Assembly (NCBI GenBank): GCA_963827605.1
Contig: CAWHBK010000004.1
Span: forward strand, 62,001 to 126,000
DNA from: DSYU01 sp963827605
GTDB taxonomy: Bacteria; Chloroflexota; Anaerolineae; Anaerolineales; Anaerolineaceae
Reading direction: 5' to 3'
Length of the DNA stretch: 64,000 bases
The position numbers and the translations under genes were made by a program. Position 1 is the stretch's first letter, and the number at the start of each line of letters is the position of its first letter. The notes beneath the pieces are model-generated. The model had not been told where the DNA came from. It saw nothing but the letters and a program-made list of their open reading frames with translations, and did not search any database. Shown piece by piece: positions 36,824 to 45,815 of the stretch.

Positions 36824-37393
36824 CTATTTCAGGCGACTGTACTCCAATATGACCGTTCCATTTTGAAATATTCTGACATTGGAAAGCTTCAGGTGTTTCG
36901 TGATCTCGATCCCTTCAAAAAGCCGCGTTCCGTGGCCAAGTATGAAAGGGTATACATCGATACAAAGCAAATCCACAAGGTCATGGCTGAACAAGACCTG
37001 GTCAAGCTGCCCCGTTCCGTATTTGACAATGTCTTTCCCTGGCTGCTCCTTCAGCTTGCGGACTTCGCCGGCGATGTCACCTTTAATGATGGTTGCGTTC
37101 CAGGTTGCGGATTTCAGCGTCGTCGAAGCGACATACTTCGGGATGCTGTTCATATAGTCCACGAAGTCATCTGGAACGCCCTGAGTTGACGCTGCCATGC
37201 GTGGATACGATTCTGCAAAGGCTTCATAGGTCTTGCGGCCCAACAATAATGCATCTGCGGCAAAAAGCCTTTCCCTGGCGTAATGGTCGTGCTCAGGATT
37301 CGAGAGAAAATACGGTTGTGCCTCTTGGACGATATCCGGAGCATCGACAACACCGTCAAGACTCTGAAACGTGACCTCGATCAGTTTTCTCAT
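36824..37393 (-). CDS. RibD C-terminal/DHFR-like reductase 1
   Basis: 189 residues, start ATG 37393 (MRKLIEVTFQSLDGVVDAPD) with GGAGG upstream. DHFR-like fold of the RibD-C/YyaP family: LLLGRKTYEAFAESYPRM, KYVASTTLK, DIVKYGTGQLDQVLFSHDLVDLLCIDVYPFILGHGTRLFEG. These are NADPH-dependent reductases of mostly unknown substrate. A second homologue lies immediately upstream, so the two form a divergent tandem pair. Confidence 0.85.
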   Translation of the reverse strand: MRKLIEVTFQSLDGVVDAPDIVQEAQPYFLSNPEHDHYARERLFAADALLLGRKTYEAFAESYPRMAASTQGVPDDFVDYMNSIPKYVASTTLKSATWNATIIKGDIAGEVRKLKEQPGKDIVKYGTGQLDQVLFSHDLVDLLCIDVYPFILGHGTRLFEGIEITKHLKLSNVRIFQNGTVILEYSRLK

Positions 37394-37535
37394 TGATTCC
37401 TCCCATAGATTATCTCCTTACCCATATCTCTGCTGGATTGCCCGTCAATCATCAAAACAGAACCCGCCATGAGGATCGCGCCGGTAACCGTTTTTCGATC
37501 TCTTCTCTGCCCGAATTGAACTCAGCACATTTCTC

Positions 37536-38081
37536 TCAGATCGGCTGATAATGGAGCGCGACCATTCCGGATTGGAATGTTCTGGTTTCCAGGAGCTTTA
37601 GCGTGTTGACGCCCATCTGCTCAAAGATGTACGGGCCTTCCCCGAAGGTAAATGGAAATACGAGCATACGGAACTCATCGACCAGGCCAGCTTTCAGCAT
37701 CGTGCGCGTCAGTTCTCCAACGCCGTACTGCAGCAGACTCTTCCCCGGCTCTTGCTTCAGCTTTCTGATCTCCTCAACCACGTCTCCTTTTATCAGGGTC
37801 GCGTTCCAGGTGAGCGGCTCTTTCAGGGTTCGCGATGCGACGTACTTGGGCATCGTGTTGATCCTATCCGCGTCATTCCCCTGCCTGGTTGGCCAGATCG
37901 CTGAAAACGATTGGTAGGTCCGCTGACCCATTAAAAGCGCGTCCGGCATGAACAAGAGGTTGTTGAGGTATTCCTGCACATCCTGGCTGTGGAATTGGAA
38001 GACCTGCTTCCAGAAATCCTGATGATCGGAACCCATGGCGCCATCGACTGACACTTCAGCTTCTACAATTATTTTTCTCAT
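37536..38081 (-). CDS. RibD C-terminal/DHFR-like reductase 2
   Basis: 181 residues from ATG 38081 (MRKIIVEAEVSVDGAMGSDH); an upstream in-frame start at 38114 would overlap the SDR stop and has no better SD. Same family as the next gene downstream: LLMGQRTYQSFSAIWP, KYVASRTLKE, LLQYGVGELTRTMLKAGLVDEFRMLVFPFTFGEGPYIFE. The two proteins align along their full length but are clearly diverged. Probable cytoplasmic NADPH reductase. Confidence 0.82.
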   Translation of the reverse strand: MRKIIVEAEVSVDGAMGSDHQDFWKQVFQFHSQDVQEYLNNLLFMPDALLMGQRTYQSFSAIWPTRQGNDADRINTMPKYVASRTLKEPLTWNATLIKGDVVEEIRKLKQEPGKSLLQYGVGELTRTMLKAGLVDEFRMLVFPFTFGEGPYIFEQMGVNTLKLLETRTFQSGMVALHYQPI

Positions 38082-38110
38082 GTCCAGCCAGTTTCCTCTT
38101 GTGATTCCTC

Positions 38111-38869
38111 TCACCGTCCGCCGGTGATGCGGATAATTTCCCCGGTGATCTGCCGGTTGACCGGCGAACCGAGAAATACGATCAACGCGGCAACATCCTC
38201 TGGCGTGGCAACCTGACGCGTTGGTGTATGCTGCTTGATCTGCTCATGCTGTTCGGGGGTGATATTCTGCTGCATGCGTTCGGTCATCACAGCACCGGGC
38301 ATAACCACATTGCTTAAAATATTGGCTGGACCGAGCTCAATAGCCAGGGTGCGAGATAAACCATGCAATCCAGCTTTCGCAGTCGCATACGGCCCCAGTC
38401 CCGGCCAACCATCAACGGCATCGGATGAGATGGTCACGATCCGCCCCCAACCGCTGCTGCGCAGCAGCGGCAGGGCGCATTGGATGGTCAATGTGACTCC
38501 TTCCAGCGTCTGGCGCACCATATTTTCCCAGCTCTTCAGCGGCACATCCTCGAACGTTTGCCTCGAAGGTGCGGAGATTTCCATCGGAGCGGCATTATTG
38601 ACCAGCACATGCAGAGAACCCCATTCTTTTGCCAGCGCCTCAACACACGAGCGGATCGAAGCCTGATCCGCCAGATCATAATGCAGAACCAGCGCCTGCC
38701 CGCCAGCATCCTGTACTTTCTGGGCGGTTTCTTCAGCCCCCTGGCGGTTGGCGTGATAGGTTACCCCAACTCGCGCCCCTTCCGCGCCAAACGCGATGGC
38801 AGCGGCTTTACCAATTCCCGATGAACTCCCCGTAACCAATACGACCCGATCCTTCAATCCCAGATCCAT
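38111..38869 (-). CDS. Short-chain dehydrogenase/reductase
   Basis: 252 residues from ATG 38869 (MDLGLKDRVVLVTGSSSGIG). Classical SDR: Rossmann TGSSSGIG, NNAAP, catalytic Ser in IVTISSDAVDG, YATAKAG (Tyr-x3-Lys), and a C-terminal part resembling FabG (VVMPGAVMTERM, VALIVFLGSPVNRQITGEIIRITGG). Uses NAD(P)H on an unidentified alcohol or ketone. Ends 30 bases before the RibD-like gene and probably shares its transcript. Confidence 0.85.
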   Translation of the reverse strand: MDLGLKDRVVLVTGSSSGIGKAAAIAFGAEGARVGVTYHANRQGAEETAQKVQDAGGQALVLHYDLADQASIRSCVEALAKEWGSLHVLVNNAAPMEISAPSRQTFEDVPLKSWENMVRQTLEGVTLTIQCALPLLRSSGWGRIVTISSDAVDGWPGLGPYATAKAGLHGLSRTLAIELGPANILSNVVMPGAVMTERMQQNITPEQHEQIKQHTPTRQVATPEDVAALIVFLGSPVNRQITGEIIRITGGR

Positions 38870-39369
38870 CGTTCGATTTCCTCCATCCTCATCCTTTGCC
38901 ACCAGATGAAAAGCCCGCCAGCGCCGGGCCATGCAACCCGTGGGATGCCATCCAGCGCATAAAACACGATATTAAACCTATACGCATATTCGTTCTTGTT
39001 TAAACCCGTTTCAAATATAATATCGCCGGACTTTCCCCTGAGAACGGCGGGGATATGGTATATGGTGATAGTTGCGAATTTGTGGAATAGTCAGTCTGAG
39101 TCATTCTATCTTTCGCCTACGGTTATCCTTTCATTTCTCTGTTCTTGCAGTGGATTAATGATTTATATAGTGTATCTACTTATTATATATTTTCTTTTAC
39201 AATAACACAAAGGCCTGGTTCGGTGATCCAGGCGCGGCCAGCAGGCCTAAATCTGCATTTTATGCGGTTTTTGGCGAAATCTCTGGACACAAAACGGTTC
39301 GTGCGATAAGAAATCTATTTGTGGTTCTTCAATTACAATAAAAGGAAGTCTGCTTCTGCTGGGATAGGC
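38870..39369. other. AT-rich intergenic stretch
   Basis: About 500 bases between the divergent SDR and AllH genes. It is markedly AT-rich at 39100-39200. A 69-codon open frame from TTG 38996 ends in a hydrophobic stretch but has no SD and no recognisable family, so I do not call it. Promoters for both flanking genes must lie here; no box pair was convincing. Confidence 0.5.
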
Positions 39370-40266
39370 ATGATAGAAACCATTTTAAAGGTTACAACCA
39401 TTGGCTCAAGCGCCCAAAGAATCCTAACCGAATCAAAAGATGCCTCCATCCTTGGAGTCACATCCCGGGGTATTTTTCTTCGGATTCGTGAGCGTTGGGT
39501 CATTTTTCTGTCATACGAAGAAAACCGTGGTCCATTGACGCTCAACATCAGTTCGGTCGCACGCAATCCGATAGGAATGGATAAAACGCAATCCGTTGAA
39601 ATTCAACCGGGAAGTATTATTTTCTCCAGATCCAATATACAGATTGATTTCTCCCAAGCAAAAGCATGGGAGCTGCCGCCCCATCCCCAATCTGTTTTAA
39701 GCTCTCTTGAGCGTAATGAAAGAATCCGAGCGACTGGTCAGGCAGTGATTGCTGGCCGAGGTGGAATTGGATTAATCCCAATCTTGGCGAATCTTCTCGA
39801 AATCGAGCTTTCCAGACCACCGGGCCAACCGGAATATGTTGATCGGATCGACTACCGTGAACTGCATAAAAACCTGGGATCACCGGATGAGACCCAGGTT
39901 ATTTCTCAACTGCAATCGTTTCTCGGACTGGGGTCTGGTCTGACACCTTCCGGTGATGATCTCATCAATGGCTTCCTGCTGACCTATTGTCGTTACCAGG
40001 ATATTCTCCGTCCCCCATTTCCGTTATCTACGGTTAGCCAGGCGATCGTAGAACGAGCTTATCAAAAAACCAGCTTGCTGAGTGCGAATCTAATCGAGTG
40101 CGCAACAGTCGGACTGGCCGATGAGCGCCTGATAGGGGCCTTGGACGGCATGCTGGGCGGGACACTTGATCCGGCCAGCTGTGCCAATCTGTTATTATCT
40201 TGGGGAAATTCATCCGGCTGCGATGTTCTGGTTGGCATGGCTCTAGCCGCCTACCAGAACGCATAA
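39370..40266 (+). CDS. allH: DUF2877 protein, AllH-like subunit of oxamate carbamoyltransferase
   Basis: 298 residues from ATG 39370 (TTG 39319 would add 17). The DUF2877 signature GLGSGLTPSGDDLINGFL lies in the C-terminal half. E. coli YlbF, renamed AllH, is one of three proteins needed for oxamic transcarbamylase activity in allantoin breakdown, to my knowledge. The partners AllF and AllG and a carbamate kinase are encoded just to the right on the opposite strand, converging on this gene, so the assignment is well supported by context. Confidence 0.82.
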   Translation: MIETILKVTTIGSSAQRILTESKDASILGVTSRGIFLRIRERWVIFLSYEENRGPLTLNISSVARNPIGMDKTQSVEIQPGSIIFSRSNIQIDFSQAKAWELPPHPQSVLSSLERNERIRATGQAVIAGRGGIGLIPILANLLEIELSRPPGQPEYVDRIDYRELHKNLGSPDETQVISQLQSFLGLGSGLTPSGDDLINGFLLTYCRYQDILRPPFPLSTVSQAIVERAYQKTSLLSANLIECATVGLADERLIGALDGMLGGTLDPASCANLLLSWGNSSGCDVLVGMALAAYQNA

Positions 40267-40280
40267 ACTCAAGCAATCCA

Positions 40281-41235
40281 TCAATCAGGGATAATCCAGG
40301 TACCCGTTTCACCTTTCAGAGCCCGGCCAATGTTTTCCGGATTGGTAATGAGAGCCTGTTTTCCACCGTGTTCCAGATACCAGATCACGGCTTGAATCTT
40401 CGGCGCCATCGATCCTTTGGCAAAATGGATGCCTTCAGCCAGATATTGTTTTGCCACAGAAAGCCTGATGCAATCCATCCACTGCTGATTAGGCTTTCCA
40501 TAATTAATCGCCACTTTCTCCACCGCGGTCGAAATGACGAACAGGTCCGCATTGAGCGCCTGGGCCAGGAGCGATGAAGCATAATCCTTGTCGATTACAG
40601 CAGCGATGCCGCAGTAGTTGCCGTCCCCTGGATCAATGACCGGGATGCCGCCTCCACCCACGGTGATGGTCACAATCCCTTTTTCCAATAGGGTTTGCAC
40701 CGTCTCCAGCTCGACAATCTCCTTAGGCAGCGGTGAGGGAACCACCCGGCGCCAACCACGGCCCGCATCTTCGACAACCGACCAGCCCTGCTCTCGCTGG
40801 CGGCGCTGCGCTTCTGCCTCGGTCATGAACCCGCCAATCGGCTTGGTTGGTTTCTGGAAGGCTGGATCATTGCGATCCACCAGGGTCTGGGTAATGACAG
40901 TTACGACTTTCTTTTTGATGCCCCGCTGGTAGAGGATATTTTGCAGGTTTTGCTGGAGAGCGTAGCCAATCGCGCCCTGGCTGTCAGCCCCACAAACATC
41001 CAGCGGGACTTCGTGCATGCCTTCTTTCGCCGCGATCTCAGACCGGCGGAGAATAAACCCAACCTGCGGTCCATTGCCATGCCCAATGGCGACTTCCCAG
41101 CCCTGCTCGATCATATCCGCAATGTGATAGCAGGTTTCTTTTGCCGCTTCATACTGGCTTTCAACCGTAACGTGTTTATCATCCTTGATTAAGCGAATTG
41201 CCACCAATGGCAATGACCGCAACCTTTTGTGCCAT
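40281..41235 (-). CDS. arcC: Carbamate kinase (AllK/ArcC type), frame-broken near the start
   Basis: About 317 residues. The true start is ATG 41235 (MAQKVAVIAIGGNSL); at 41189-41192 one base too many in TTAA shifts the frame, and removing it gives NSLIKDDKHVTVESQ. Carbamate kinase motifs: GHGNGPQVG, DVCGADSQGAIGYALQQNL, TVGGGGIPV, VIDKDYASSLLAQALNADLFVI, FAKGSMAPKIQA. It makes ATP and CO2/ammonia from carbamoyl phosphate, here presumably produced by the AllFGH complex. Ends convergent with allH, 14 bases apart. Confidence 0.88.
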
Positions 41236-41257
41236 CCAGTCTCACTCCTTTTTAAGG

Positions 41258-41431
41258 TTAAAGCAGCCCATCTAATAAATCAATCATGGCCTGGTCGCCG
41301 CCGGCTGGGGGAGTCCAATCGACATAGATGACTCGGACGTTCTGCTGCTCCAACGCTTCTCCAAAATCCTGAACGCCGACATTGATGGCAACGATCGGAC
41401 TGTTCAATAGATCGCTCGCGTTATTTTCCAT
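41258..41431 (-). CDS. Small module linked to FdrA/DUF1116 proteins
   Basis: 57 residues, ATG 41431 after AGGAGGAACG. Reads SPIVAINVGVQDFGEAL then VRVIYVDWTPPAGGD and ends MIDLLDGLL. I recall similar segments as a terminal part of FdrA or DUF1116 proteins in other bacteria; here it stands as its own gene between allF and the carbamate kinase. A small Rossmann-like half-domain is plausible. It overlaps the end of allF, suggesting translational coupling and a role as a subunit of the carbamoyltransferase. Confidence 0.65.
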   Translation of the reverse strand: MENNASDLLNSPIVAINVGVQDFGEALEQQNVRVIYVDWTPPAGGDQAMIDLLDGLL

Positions 41432-42984
41432 GCGTTCCTCCTGATGCAGACAGAAGTAAATCGGCACAGAACTTTCGCCGCCTGTAGATTACTGGGGAAG
41501 ACCAAAACGCCGGCGCCTTCCAGCATTTTCCGCTGTTTTTCCAATCCTTGTGCATCCTGGTCCGTTCCACAGATGGAGGCTACGACCGTCAGGCAGCCAC
41601 CGCGCCGGTCAGCAATGGACCGTGCTTCCCGGATCACCTCAACCAAATCTCCGACCGGATCGGGTGAAGCGATGTCTCCTAAGATGAAATCCAGCAGCAG
41701 AATGGCCACCTCAGGATCTTCTGCCTCCGCCAGGATTCGCTTCCGCCGCTCGGTGGCATCAATCATCGGATGCGGTTTGCCCTGGGTAAAGTAATCCTCC
41801 CCCAGATCGATCACCGAATGCTCCAGACTGACTTCCGGATTTTCCAGTTTATAGCGTTTATCCAGCGGTGCATTGGAGTAAACCGCCAACCCGGCATCCC
41901 GCAGCACCTGCTGCGTCTGATAGCAGAAGGTTCCCCCAGCGAACAGACCGCGCAGATAGCGCTGCTCGCTTCGCCAGCTTGCAATTTCCTGTTGAAGTGT
42001 CTCCTGACCAGATGGCGATCCCGTTTCATTCCATCGATTTCCTCCCGGCCCATAATAGAGCGCGAGTTGAACAGCTTCATCGATCGTCAGCGCTTGATGG
42101 AAATGCGCACCGACACCTTGAAGCCGGTCTCCTAAACCGAGAAAACACCCAATCACCGGTTTTCGACAGGCCTGAATACGCTCGATGAGGCTCTCAAGCG
42201 TATTTTTTCCTGCCGGCTTTGACACAATCGCAATCATTTGCGTTCCCGGATCGGCTTCCAGCGCATCGATCCCCATCAAAGTGGTGATGCCGCCCACCGC
42301 ATTGGAAAGATCATGGCTGCCTGTGCCAATGGCATGTGAGATGCCTGAGCCAGCCTGATGGACCAGGCTGGTAAATTCCTGGATCCCGGTGCCGGAAGCG
42401 CCCACCACGCCAATGGGACCGCGCCTCACCCGGTTGGCAAACCCGATGCCCACCCCACCAATCAGGCTGGTACCGCAGTCCGGCCCCATCACCAGCCGGC
42501 CGCGCTCTCGGGCCAGCTGCTTCAGCTCCACTTCTTGCTCCAGCGGCACATTATCGCTGAACAAGAAAACATGCTTCCCCTGTTCGATTGCCTTACGCGC
42601 TTCTCGAGCAGCGTACGGTCCTGGCACAGAAATCACCACCAGGTTGCTCTCCGGGTTGGATACCGCAGCTTCATCCACCGATCGGTAATTGGTGCTTTTC
42701 TTGGCGCTCGAAACCGATTGCAGCCGGTCATCGATGCTGGCCAGCAGCCGGTCAACGATTGCGGCGTTCTCAGCGATCACTGCCACAATGAGATCATTCG
42801 GCGTGGCCGCGTCGATGAGCGCGCCGTGGATGTCGATCTCCGCCAGTAGTTCTTTATTGGCCTCGGTGGCCATCACCACGGCCGACTGTTTCACGCCGGG
42901 CTCATCGCTGAGCGTCTTCGCAATGCGCATCAGGAAGACCGAGTCGTAGTACTGACTTTTTCGGATCACAAAACCGGATGCCAT
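41404..42984 (-). CDS. allF: FdrA/AllF-like, oxamate carbamoyltransferase subunit
   Basis: 526 residues, start ATG 42984. FdrA family, related to succinyl-CoA synthetase alpha/beta: CoA-binding-like N-terminal region, ARERGRLVMGPDCGTSLIGGVGIGFANRVRRG-type segment, GVVGASGTGIQEFTSLVHQAG, GSHDLSNAVGGITTLMGIDAL, KPVIGCFLGLGDRLQG, and a C-terminal VFPSNLQAAKV. It ends a little irregularly (RFTSVCIRRNAWK), running 28 bases into the small gene; a late frame slip is possible. Transcribed after DUF1116 (6-base gap). Proposed role: transfer of carbamoyl from oxalurate to phosphate. Confidence 0.87.
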   Translation of the reverse strand: MASGFVIRKSQYYDSVFLMRIAKTLSDEPGVKQSAVVMATEANKELLAEIDIHGALIDAATPNDLIVAVIAENAAIVDRLLASIDDRLQSVSSAKKSTNYRSVDEAAVSNPESNLVVISVPGPYAAREARKAIEQGKHVFLFSDNVPLEQEVELKQLARERGRLVMGPDCGTSLIGGVGIGFANRVRRGPIGVVGASGTGIQEFTSLVHQAGSGISHAIGTGSHDLSNAVGGITTLMGIDALEADPGTQMIAIVSKPAGKNTLESLIERIQACRKPVIGCFLGLGDRLQGVGAHFHQALTIDEAVQLALYYGPGGNRWNETGSPSGQETLQQEIASWRSEQRYLRGLFAGGTFCYQTQQVLRDAGLAVYSNAPLDKRYKLENPEVSLEHSVIDLGEDYFTQGKPHPMIDATERRKRILAEAEDPEVAILLLDFILGDIASPDPVGDLVEVIREARSIADRRGGCLTVVASICGTDQDAQGLEKQRKMLEGAGVLVFPSNLQAAKVLCRFTSVCIRRNAWKITRAIY

Positions 42985-42990
42985 AACGTC

Positions 42991-44238
42991 CTACTTTCCC
43001 GCATACTTCTGGCTAAATGCAACCAGCGCTTTCTTAAAGCACTCAAACGGCGCGCGCACCAGCCCACCGCCAATCTTAGGATAACCCGGGTCTTTATGGG
43101 CGATGGCCGTATCAATAATGGGCGTGCTGTTGGTCTGGACCACTTTGCGGATATCGATTCCAATCGGCGCACCCTCAAAGCCAAAGATTGGCATCTTATA
43201 AACCGGGTGCGCGCCAGCAGTAATGGTGCGCATTTCGCGGGTATAGGCCAGCGCCTCTTCGGGCGTGCCGCCGACCAGGGATAGGATCCCCGTCGCGCCG
43301 CCCAACACAAACCCACCCCAGCCCACGGTTTCGGTGATGGCCGAGTCGCCCATATCAAAGCCGGCATCCTCGACCGAGTAGCCGGGCACATACAGGCCAT
43401 CCACAAACGGCGCCGGGGCGGTAAACCATTCATCGCCCAATCCGCTGACGCGGATGCCAAATTCCACCCCGTTGCGACACATGGCAGTAACGAGCGAGCT
43501 GTATTCGATATCCCGGGCCGGGTCGGCAATGGCTTTCCCGGCGGCCATGGCGATGCCCAGGAAGATCAGGTTGTGATTCTTGAGTAGGTACAGCGTGGAA
43601 ATCTGATTCTGGCGGGAGATATCCGCTTTGGCCAGCCCGACCGCCATGGCATTGCCAAACAAGGCGGAAGACGCGCTGTGGCGGTTGTGCAGCTCATCGC
43701 CCATTTGCAGCGCCTGGGTGATGATCGGTTTTAAAGGCAGCTCGCCTTCGCATTTTAGGGCAGCGCGCAGGGAAGGTGCAAAGATATCCCGCCAGCCGCG
43801 CAGGCCATCCAGCGCCTTTTCGCTGTAATCGCCAAACTGCTGCGCGCCTTCCACCTGGCGGCAGTAGGCCCGGTTGCCAAAGGTTTTATTCTCCACCACA
43901 TATACCCAGGCATTGGCGGAAATCGTGCCTGCCATCGGCCCCACCGTCTGGTGATGGTGGTTGGGCTCCAGAGTAATCTGCCCTCTGTCCAGCAGTTTGA
44001 TCGCCTCATCCGGCGTTTTCGCCCAGCCTTCATACAGCACCTGGCCGATAATTGCCCCACGCTGCGCCCCGCACATCTTTTCCCAGGGGATGGGCGGACC
44101 GGAATGGATGATCATCTTATCTTTCATGCCTGGGATCACTTCAATGGCCGGGGCAATATCCACCAGCACCGGGTCCCCATCCATCATCCGTTTGACGGCG
44201 ACCTGATTGGCCGCTTCAATCTTTTGTTTGAGATCCAT
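42991..44238 (-). CDS. allG: DUF1116 protein, AllG-like (YlbE)
   Basis: 415 residues from ATG 44238 (MDLKQKIEAANQVAVKRMMDG) with an AGGAGTG site; an upstream in-frame codon has no SD. DUF1116 features: DPVLVDIAPAIEVIPGM, PNHHHQTVGPMAGTIS, DELHNRHSASSALFGN, and GGFVLGGATGILSLVGG. In E. coli YlbE/AllG works with AllF and AllH. No membrane segments that look functional. First of the three catabolic genes after the importer's binding-protein gene, separated by a strong hairpin. Confidence 0.87.
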   Translation of the reverse strand: MDLKQKIEAANQVAVKRMMDGDPVLVDIAPAIEVIPGMKDKMIIHSGPPIPWEKMCGAQRGAIIGQVLYEGWAKTPDEAIKLLDRGQITLEPNHHHQTVGPMAGTISANAWVYVVENKTFGNRAYCRQVEGAQQFGDYSEKALDGLRGWRDIFAPSLRAALKCEGELPLKPIITQALQMGDELHNRHSASSALFGNAMAVGLAKADISRQNQISTLYLLKNHNLIFLGIAMAAGKAIADPARDIEYSSLVTAMCRNGVEFGIRVSGLGDEWFTAPAPFVDGLYVPGYSVEDAGFDMGDSAITETVGWGGFVLGGATGILSLVGGTPEEALAYTREMRTITAGAHPVYKMPIFGFEGAPIGIDIRKVVQTNSTPIIDTAIAHKDPGYPKIGGGLVRAPFECFKKALVAFSQKYAGK

Positions 44239-44396
44239 GATTTCACTCCTCATCGAAAATACATTGCGCTTTATGAAGGCCTTAGATCCGCTGCGCAACC
44301 GGGAAGTTGCGAAACCAGTAGGTTTCGGCGGCAGACCGAATGCTTCCATCGTTTCAAGGTCCATTCGTCTTGTTTGGATCGATTAACTGTCCCGCC

Positions 44397-44435
44397 GATG
44401 GCTACCTGGGGACCTTGCATCCCCAGGTAGCCATC
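44397..44435 (-). terminator. Intercistronic hairpin between BMP lipoprotein and allG
   Basis: A perfect 16-base stem (44397-44412 with 44420-44435) and 7-base loop, without a T-run on either side. It lies just after the solute-binding-protein gene, as the hairpin at 13761 does, and likely sets unequal expression of the lipoprotein and enzyme genes. Confidence 0.65.
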
Positions 44436-44461
44436 ACTCTTGATCAATCGGTCAGATCATC

Positions 44462-45697
44462 TTACTTCGGATTGCCAATCACGCCTTTGACAAACCAGTC
44501 CACATTGCCCATTTCCTCATCGGTCAGCGCCTTGCCCGCTTCCACGCGGACCTTGCCATCCTGATCGGTGAGCGGGCCGTTGAAGATGGCCAGCTTGCCA
44601 GCATTCAGGTCACCCACCAGGGCAGTGAACTTATCCTGAGCGTTCTGCGGAACATTGGGGCCAAAGGGCGCAAACTTCATACAGCCATCCGCCACACCGC
44701 AGCGCAGGAAGATGGGCTTCCAGGATTTATCCAGCACAGTGGATGTCAGCCAGGTCATCTTACCACCCAGGGTAAAGCCGAACCCGGAGAGCCAGTATTT
44801 CGGGGCAAACTGCTGGGCCGCCAGCGAGTTGATGCCGATGGAGTACACGCCGCGTGCTTCAGCCGTCTGGATGATGGTGGCTGGCGCGTCCACATGCATG
44901 GCGATCACATCCACCCCCTGGTTGATCAGCGCATCGGTCGCCGCAGCTTCTTTTGCCGAATCCGCCCAACCGAAGGTCCAACTGACAATCGTTTCCGCTT
45001 TCGGGTTGGTCGACTGCGCGCCCAGTTCAAAAGCGTTGATAAAGGTGACCGACCAGCCCATCGGGAAGGCCCCGATAAAGCCCAGCTTGTTAGACTTCGT
45101 CACCAACCCGGCTGCTGCGCCGAGGATATAGAAGGCTTCCGGGGGTTTGCCATACAGGTTGGCAAAATTATCGGCCATCATGTAGCCGCCGACATGCTCA
45201 AAGGTGACTTTGGGGTTCTTCTTGGCCAGGTTGAACGCCGGTTCCTGGTGACCAAAGCTGGTCGGGAAGATCAGGGTGGCGCCCTGGTCGATCATGGTCT
45301 GCATGGTCTTCTCAGCATCGGGGCCTTCGGGGATATTCTCTGCCTCGATGATATTCACGCAGGCAATATTCTTCTTGATGTCCATGATGCTTTCATGCAT
45401 GGCCTGGTTGTAGCCGGCATCCTTCACCGAACCGACATACAGCGCCCCAATGGTCAGGCAGGGGCCTTCCGCTTTTGTAGGCTCGGCGGCTTTCGGAGCT
45501 TCGGTGGGTGCAACCGTCGGAGGTACTGCGGTTGGTGGTACTTCGGTCGGCTTCGCGGCCGGTTCTTGAACCGCTGGCTCCACCGGTTTGGTCGCTTCAA
45601 CTGCCAGGGTAGCGGTAGCGGCAGGCTGGCAAGCCGTGAGCAGCATCGATAGAACAAGGATCAGTGAGACAAGAACTAAGGTTGACTTCGTTTTCAT
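44462..45697 (-). CDS. BMP-family solute-binding lipoprotein
   Basis: 411 residues, ATG 45697. Signal peptide with lipobox SMLLTACQP, long Ala/Pro/Val/Thr linker to about residue 75, then BMP fold: LTIGALYVGSVKDAGYNQAMHES, TMQTMIDQGATLIFPTSFGHQEP, KSNKLGFIGAFPMGWSVTFINAF, GVDVIAMHVDAPATIIQ. It feeds the two permeases and the double ATPase encoded upstream. BMP proteins of this ABC type bind nucleosides and related purines; with the Alls downstream a purine or ureide is likely. Confidence 0.88.
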   Translation of the reverse strand: MKTKSTLVLVSLILVLSMLLTACQPAATATLAVEATKPVEPAVQEPAAKPTEVPPTAVPPTVAPTEAPKAAEPTKAEGPCLTIGALYVGSVKDAGYNQAMHESIMDIKKNIACVNIIEAENIPEGPDAEKTMQTMIDQGATLIFPTSFGHQEPAFNLAKKNPKVTFEHVGGYMMADNFANLYGKPPEAFYILGAAAGLVTKSNKLGFIGAFPMGWSVTFINAFELGAQSTNPKAETIVSWTFGWADSAKEAAATDALINQGVDVIAMHVDAPATIIQTAEARGVYSIGINSLAAQQFAPKYWLSGFGFTLGGKMTWLTSTVLDKSWKPIFLRCGVADGCMKFAPFGPNVPQNAQDKFTALVGDLNAGKLAIFNGPLTDQDGKVRVEAGKALTDEEMGNVDWFVKGVIGNPK

Positions 45698-45815
45698 TTT
45701 TCCCTTCCTGAGGTTTGTGATCGGGTTTCAATCGAATGGTTGAAGTAAAGCATCGCTTCGCTATCAAAAATGGGTCCGTTGCCACCTCCTTATTGAGAAA
45801 CGGAATACCGTCATG

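Noticed and set aside
38996..39205. 69-codon open frame with hydrophobic end
   Set aside because: TTG start, no SD, AT-rich composition and no recognisable homology; likely chance.
39219..39260. GCCTGG/CCAGGC inverted repeat as a terminator
   Set aside because: Only six pairs, no T-run and no gene ends nearby in either direction.
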